Shown here: positions 62,753 to 64,000 of the stretch, piece after piece
Layout of the letters: each line of letters starts with the position of its first letter
Position numbering within the stretch: position 1 is the first letter of the stretch
Assembly (NCBI GenBank): GCA_003290465.1
Contig: CP030759.1
Coordinates: 1,924,572-1,988,571, forward strand
From: Candidatus Sumerlaea chitinivorans
GTDB taxonomy: Bacteria > Sumerlaeota > Sumerlaeia > Sumerlaeales > Sumerlaeaceae
Length of the DNA: 64,000 nucleotides
Direction: 5' to 3'
Program-made: the position numbers and the translations under genes
Notes under the pieces: generated by a model
Database searches by the model: none
The model's input: only the letters and a program-made list of their open reading frames with translations
What the model was told of the DNA's origin: nothing

Positions 62753-63364
62753 ATGAAAAACGCATTCACGCGACTTGCCCTTGCCGTCTGCGTTGTAGCC
62801 CTCAGCGCATTCGCACACCGCGTTTCCGCTGCGGAAACGACTGCAGCGCCGCAAATCGGGAGCGCTGCTCCCGATTTCGAACTCAAAGATTCCTCAGGGA
62901 AAGTCCACAGACTCTCGGACTACAAAGGGAAGATCGTTGTGCTGGAGTGGATCAACCCGACGTGTCCGTTCGTGAAGCGCCACTACAAGGCGAACACCAT
63001 GAAGTCGCTGGCAGAGAAGTATGCTAAAGATGGCGTCGTCTGGCTTGCAATTGACAGCAGCCACTTCGTCACAGCCGAGGACGCTCAGAAATGGATCGAG
63101 CAGAATAAGCTCAGCTACCCAATTCTGATCGATGCCGACGGGAAGGTGGGTAATCTTTACGGGGCAAAAACGACCCCTCATATGTTCATCGTAAACAAAG
63201 ATGGCACGTTGGCTTACCGCGGCGCCATTGATGATGATCCGCGGGGCGAGAAGGAAAAGCCACTGAACTACGTGGACGCGGCACTGGCGAAGCTTGTCGC
63301 TGGACAGGCTCCGGAGACCGTCGAGACGAAGCCCTACGGTTGTTCGGTGAAGTATAAGCAGTGA
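62753..63364 (+). CDS. Secreted redoxin/thioredoxin-fold protein (AhpC/TSA type)
   Basis: About 203 residues. Signal peptide LALAVCVVALSAFAHRVSA precedes a peroxiredoxin-like domain: IGSAAPDFELKDSSGK, YKGKIVVLEWINPTCPFVKRHY with one Cys (Cys71) where thioredoxins have CxxC, and KTTPHMFIVNKDGTLAYRG. The second Cys is at 197 in the end motif PYGCSVKY. I know this CPFVKRHY/PYGCSVKY pairing from a group of periplasmic redoxins in several phyla. The ATG at 62753 has GGAGG seven bases upstream. A terminator follows. It probably reduces or detoxifies in the periplasm. Confidence 0.92.
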   Translation: MKNAFTRLALAVCVVALSAFAHRVSAAETTAAPQIGSAAPDFELKDSSGKVHRLSDYKGKIVVLEWINPTCPFVKRHYKANTMKSLAEKYAKDGVVWLAIDSSHFVTAEDAQKWIEQNKLSYPILIDADGKVGNLYGAKTTPHMFIVNKDGTLAYRGAIDDDPRGEKEKPLNYVDAALAKLVAGQAPETVETKPYGCSVKYKQ

Positions 63365-63399
63365 GCCGTTCAGCCACCTTCTAAGCAACAGAAGTCACG

Positions 63400-63462
63400 A
63401 ACCGAAAACCCGCCTAAGAGGCGCTCTTCTTCAGCCTCATTGGGTTTTCGGTTTTCTTTTTT
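63400..63462 (+). terminator. Terminator after the redoxin gene
   Basis: AACCGAAAACCC (63400-63411) pairs with GGGTTTTCGGTT (63442-63453), with a smaller hairpin inside, followed by TTCTTTTTT. Confidence 0.8.
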
Positions 63463-63543
63463 GAGTTGCCCGTTGAGCGCTTGCCTCCACCAAGCCCCAC
63501 TTCGGGCTTGTGTCATCTGACAAGATCGCAAAGATGAAGACGT

Positions 63544-64000
63544 ATGAAACGCAAATCGGACGAAGATTCTCGGCAGGACATGAATTCTGAGAACACAAAC
63601 CTTTTTCAGGGTGATAAGCAAGAGGCCGCCTTGCCTGGACAGCAAAGTGGGGAGGTCGAGGTGGGGCGGCCCCATTTAAGCACGCAGAAGCCGGAAAGCC
63701 ACGGAGTGAACGCTGAGGGCACCGCTTCCGAAGAAGATCTGAACGCCGGCGCGCCGGATGAACTTGTCGAGCCGGAACAGCCGCTTCCGCGTGTTAGCCT
63801 TGCGGATTTGCCCGACTGGCTACGCGCACGAGCACAGGAGATCGGTTGGAACGAGCTGCGGGACGTGCAGGCCATGACGATTCCCTATGTGCGGGCACGA
63901 CGCGATCTCATGGTTCAGGCAAAAACCGGGAGTGGCAAGACGGGTGCGTATCTTTTGCCAATTCTTGAAGCTCTGGATCCGGCCCTTGCAGCGTGTCAGG
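63544..64000 (+). CDS. DEAD-box RNA helicase (3' end missing)
   Basis: The frame is open from ATG 63544 to the window edge (152 complete codons). The first 80 residues are an acidic, low-complexity tail. Then come RVSLADLPDWLRARAQEIGWNEL and RDVQAMTIPYV, the Q motif region, and motif I (Walker A) AKTGSGKT at residues 126-133, followed by GAYLLPILEAL. This layout is the start of a DEAD-box ATP-dependent RNA helicase. The DEAD motif itself is beyond the window. The acidic N-terminal extension is longer than usual. Confidence 0.85.
   Translation, partial: MKRKSDEDSRQDMNSENTNLFQGDKQEAALPGQQSGEVEVGRPHLSTQKPESHGVNAEGTASEEDLNAGAPDELVEPEQPLPRVSLADLPDWLRARAQEIGWNELRDVQAMTIPYVRARRDLMVQAKTGSGKTGAYLLPILEALDPALAACQ

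Overview
The window looks like chromosome from a diderm (Gram-negative-type), free-living heterotrophic bacterium with moderately high GC. A secretin, PilMNO proteins, lipoprotein signals and many GspG-like pseudopilins point to an outer membrane and a type IV pilus/type II secretion-like machine. The mix of a DUF6677-like protein, a TPR/FG-GAP Ser/Thr kinase, lamin-tail and carboxypeptidase-regulatory domains and many near-identical pilin N-termini suggests the Planctomycetes/Sumerlaeota (BRC1)/Omnitrophota neighbourhood. I infer Sumerlaeota-like at low confidence; no rRNA is present to test it. I see no tRNA, rRNA, CRISPR array, transposase, integrase or phage gene. This is core-type chromosome with dense, short operons.

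Layout. 1-2.7 kb: a GT-C-like membrane protein running off the left edge, an LVIVD-repeat lipoprotein, and divergently a DUF6677-like membrane protein with a small membrane partner. 2.8-3.5 kb: a stand-alone major pseudopilin with a strong terminator. 3.9-7.7 kb: an orphan membrane protein, a GT4 glycosyltransferase and glgC. 7.7-10.5 kb (minus): thiE, thrC and a response regulator with an NTF2-like tail. 10.6-16.2 kb: an FMN reductase and a giant FG-GAP/TPR/Ser-Thr kinase. 16.5-20.6 kb: cysC, an M16 peptidase and a beta-CASP metallo-hydrolase. 20.8-25.2 kb: cydA, cydB and an aldo/keto reductase-chlorite dismutase fusion. 25.3-27.5 kb: dtd, ilvE and a methyltransferase. 27.9-34.0 kb: a GspK-like protein with a lamin-tail domain followed by five pseudopilins. 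34.3-41.1 kb: an omega-like RNA polymerase subunit, a SbcD/SbcC-like (YhaO/YhaN) pair, an FHA protein and a phosphoesterase. 41.5-43.5 kb: a B12-binding radical SAM enzyme. 43.9-49.4 kb (minus): pilM-pilN-pilO-(pilP-like)-pilQ. 49.8-54.7 kb: argJ, a glycosyltransferase, a Cys-rich small protein and a carboxypeptidase-regulatory repeat protein. 55.0-64 kb: another pseudopilin, acyP, an ArnT-like transferase, carA, a MobA-like transferase, a heparinase-like lyase, a redoxin and the start of a DEAD-box helicase.

How the genes fit together. The clearest joint system is the envelope machine: the PilMNO/PilQ platform and secretin at 43.9-49.4 kb, the pseudopilin/GspK cluster at 27.9-34.0 kb and two stand-alone major pseudopilins (2.8 and 55.0 kb). 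The assembly ATPase, inner-membrane core protein and prepilin peptidase are not in the window. Cytochrome bd and the adjacent fusion protein suggest respiration linked to heme chemistry. The kinase (11.4-16.2 kb) and the FHA protein (39.0 kb) could form a phospho-Ser/Thr signalling pair, but this is inference only.

The most unusual items are: the pseudopilin cluster with its lamin-tail GspK-like protein; the fusion protein after cydAB, whose reductase half has lost two of four catalytic residues while the chlorite dismutase-like half keeps its key Tyr and His; and the inverted receptor-kinase architecture of the 1611-residue protein.
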